DNA of 6,851 nucleotides from an uncultured Bacillota bacterium (GTDB lineage: Bacteria > Bacillota > Clostridia > Peptostreptococcales > Anaerovoracaceae). Location of the stretch: contig CASEFF010000153.1 of the NCBI GenBank assembly GCA_949287115.1, positions 1 through 6,851 of the forward strand, given 5' to 3'. The notes below the pieces were generated by a model, which saw only the letters and a program-made list of their open reading frames with translations, made no database searches and was not told the origin of the DNA. The position numbers and the translations under genes are program-made. Of this stretch, positions 5,684 through 6,851 are shown one piece after another (positions within the stretch are counted from its first letter, which is position 1; each line of letters begins with the position of its first letter).

Positions 5684-6223
5684 ATGGTACAATTTCACGC
5701 GACGACGATAGTAGCGGTAAGAAGGGGACCGGACGATATCTGCATAGGCGGAGACGGTCAGGTCACCATGGGGGAAACGGCCATAATGAAAAATGGCGCG
5801 AGAAAGGTAAAGAAGATATACAAGAATTCCATAATCACCGGATTTGCCGGATCGGTGGCGGACGCGTTCTCCCTTACGGAGAAATTCGAGGGAAAGCTGG
5901 ATGAGCACGGCGGCAACCTCAAGAGGGCGGCTGTGGCGCTGGCGCAGCTTTGGCGTTCGGACAAGGCCATGAGGAATCTGGAGGCGCTGATGATAGTGGC
6001 CGACAGGAACGACATGCTGGTGCTGTCGGGTACCGGCGAGGTCATAGAACCGGATCAGCCTTTCGTCGCCATAGGATCGGGCGGCAATTACGCATATGCG
6101 GCGGCTAACGCCCTTTACAACAACACGGATCTTGGAGCCGAGGAGATAGTGAGGAAGTCGCTGGAGATAGCATCTTCTATATGCGTATACACCAACGACC
6201 ACATCACCGTTGAGAAACTGTAG
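5684..6223 (+). CDS. hslV: ATP-dependent protease HslUV, peptidase subunit HslV (ClpQ)
   Basis: A 179-residue HslV, the proteasome-like peptidase that stacks as a double hexamer and works with the ATPase HslU in the cytosol to degrade misfolded and regulatory proteins. The active-site threonine is expected to be Thr7 in the sequence MVQFHATTIVAVRR, exposed after removal of a six-residue leader. Supporting residues align with E. coli HslV: Asp24 in GGDGQVT and Lys41 in ARKVKK. GFAGSVADAF, WRSDKAMRNLEA, GTGEVIEPD and AIGSGGNYA are conserved family blocks, and CVYTNDHITVEKL is the normal end. Length is as expected (about 174-182). AGGAGG (5673-5678) lies 5 nt before the ATG. It follows topA by 36 nt and precedes its partner hslU by 10 nt. 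Confidence 0.97.
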   Translation: MVQFHATTIVAVRRGPDDICIGGDGQVTMGETAIMKNGARKVKKIYKNSIITGFAGSVADAFSLTEKFEGKLDEHGGNLKRAAVALAQLWRSDKAMRNLEALMIVADRNDMLVLSGTGEVIEPDQPFVAIGSGGNYAYAAANALYNNTDLGAEEIVRKSLEIASSICVYTNDHITVEKL

Positions 6224-6227
6224 GAGG
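6222..6227 (+). promoter_or_regulatory. Shine-Dalgarno site of hslU overlapping the hslV stop codon
   Basis: AGGAGG (6222-6227) shares two bases with the TAG stop of hslV (6221-6223) and ends 6 nt before the hslU ATG. Ribosomes ending hslV stand on the hslU initiation site, which suggests translational coupling to keep the two subunits in proportion. Confidence 0.8.
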
Positions 6228-6233
6228 TAAGGG

Positions 6234-6851
6234 ATGGCAAACAGGCTTTATCAGATGACGCCCAAGGAGATAGTGGGCGAACTGGATAAATATATAATAG
6301 GACAGGACGAGGCGAAGAAATCAGTCGCCATAGCGCTGAGAAACAGATACAGGAGAAGCCTTCTCTCCGAAGAGATGAGGGAGGAGATCACTCCGAAGAA
6401 CATACTGATGATGGGTCCTACGGGCTGCGGTAAGACGGAGATAGCCAGAAGACTGGCAAAGCTCATGGATGCGCCGTTCGTAAAGGTGGAAGCCACGAAG
6501 TTCACGGAAGTCGGTTATGTGGGCAGAGACGTGGATTCCATGATCAGGGATCTTGTGGAGGCTTCGGTGAGGATAACGAAGCAGGCCATGCTGGAGGAAA
6601 AGTATTCGGTGGCCGATGAGATCGTTGAGGAAAAGATCATAGAGGCAATAATCCCGGGCAACAAGAAGCACGTGTCGGACAACAGGAACCGCGGGCCTTT
6701 CGATTTCATACTGGGCAACAGCGGATACGTGAGCCAGAAGGAGCAGTACGAGCAGCAGAAGCAGGCTGAAGCGGAGAAGGAAGAGCAGCCTGATACGCTG
6801 GCCAGAGAACAGGTCAGGCAGCAGCTGAGAGACGGTCTTCTGGAGGAACAA
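6234..6851 (+). CDS. hslU: ATP-dependent protease HslUV, ATPase subunit HslU (ClpY), N-terminal part
   Basis: The first 206 residues of HslU, the AAA+ unfoldase that recognises, unfolds and feeds substrates to HslV; the reading frame is open to the window edge and the full protein should be about 440-470 residues. It starts [38 protein letters not shown], the standard HslU N-terminus. Walker A is GPTGCGKT (61-68), and the pore loop GYVG (94-97) with Tyr95 follows in [16 protein letters not shown]. From about 110 the sequence enters the helical intermediate (I) domain, which is Gln/Glu/Lys-rich here and still running at the window end. Walker B, sensor motifs and the C-terminal tail that activates HslV lie beyond the window. 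Start choice is fixed by AGGAGG at 6222-6227. Gene order in Firmicutes suggests codY may follow, but that is not visible. Confidence 0.97.
   Translation, partial: MANRLYQMTPKEIVGELDKYIIGQDEAKKSVAIALRNRYRRSLLSEEMREEITPKNILMMGPTGCGKTEIARRLAKLMDAPFVKVEATKFTEVGYVGRDVDSMIRDLVEASVRITKQAMLEEKYSVADEIVEEKIIEAIIPGNKKHVSDNRNRGPFDFILGNSGYVSQKEQYEQQKQAEAEKEEQPDTLAREQVRQQLRDGLLEEQ

Noticed and set aside
4856..6202. Long minus-strand open frame of 448 codons across topA and hslV.
   Set aside because: It is antisense to two clear family genes, has no recognisable domain, and is explained by the skewed codon use of the sense strand that removes stop codons in the antisense frame.
1..6851. CRISPR arrays, transposons, tRNA or rRNA genes, toxin-antitoxin or defence genes.
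   Set aside because: Nothing on either strand shows regular spaced repeats, inverted terminal repeats, transposase motifs or RNA gene structure; known housekeeping genes fill almost all of the window.

Overview
The window is a stretch of ordinary chromosome from a Bacillota (Firmicutes) bacterium, most likely a member of the Clostridia with moderate GC. Three things point there. The gene order yraN-comM-dprA-topA-hslV-hslU matches the conserved Firmicute locus that runs through smf/dprA, topA and clpQ/clpY towards codY. The ribosome binding sites are strong AGGAGG types. The proteins most resemble Firmicute forms, for example an HslV starting with a short FHATT-type leader. Codon use is distinctive: isoleucine is mostly ATA and arginine mostly AGG/AGA, although GC looks to be a little above 50% by eye. 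I cannot name the genus.

Layout, all genes on the + strand. Bases 1-317 hold the C-terminal end of a Cof-type HAD phosphatase, followed by a good intrinsic terminator (359-401). A strong sigma-A-like promoter (425-453) then opens a new unit: yraN (504-851), comM/yifB (938-2527) and dprA (2587-3465). A second promoter overlaps the 3' end of dprA (3452-3480). It leads into a roughly 100-nt leader that can fold into a long imperfect hairpin (3515-3559), then topA (3590-5647). hslV (5684-6223) and hslU (6234 to the window edge, truncated) follow closely with strong Shine-Dalgarno sites and no visible terminator.

The genes fall into two themes. YraN, ComM, DprA and TopA handle DNA: a predicted nuclease-fold protein, a branch-migration helicase, a RecA loader for incoming single strands, and the topoisomerase that relaxes negative supercoils. 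HslV and HslU form the ATP-dependent HslUV (ClpQY) protease. Their presence in one string is old Firmicute synteny rather than one pathway. In Bacillus subtilis, trmFO (gid) and xerC-like codV lie between topA and hslV; here the two genes are only 36 nt apart.

I see no mobile element, CRISPR array, tRNA, rRNA, defence system or unrecognised gene, and nothing that amounts to a new biological system. The items most worth a second look are the structured topA leader, the direct repeats in front of the yraN promoter, an insertion in ComM, the short DprA N-terminus, the HslV propeptide, the missing trmFO/xerC and the ATA/AGR codon preference.
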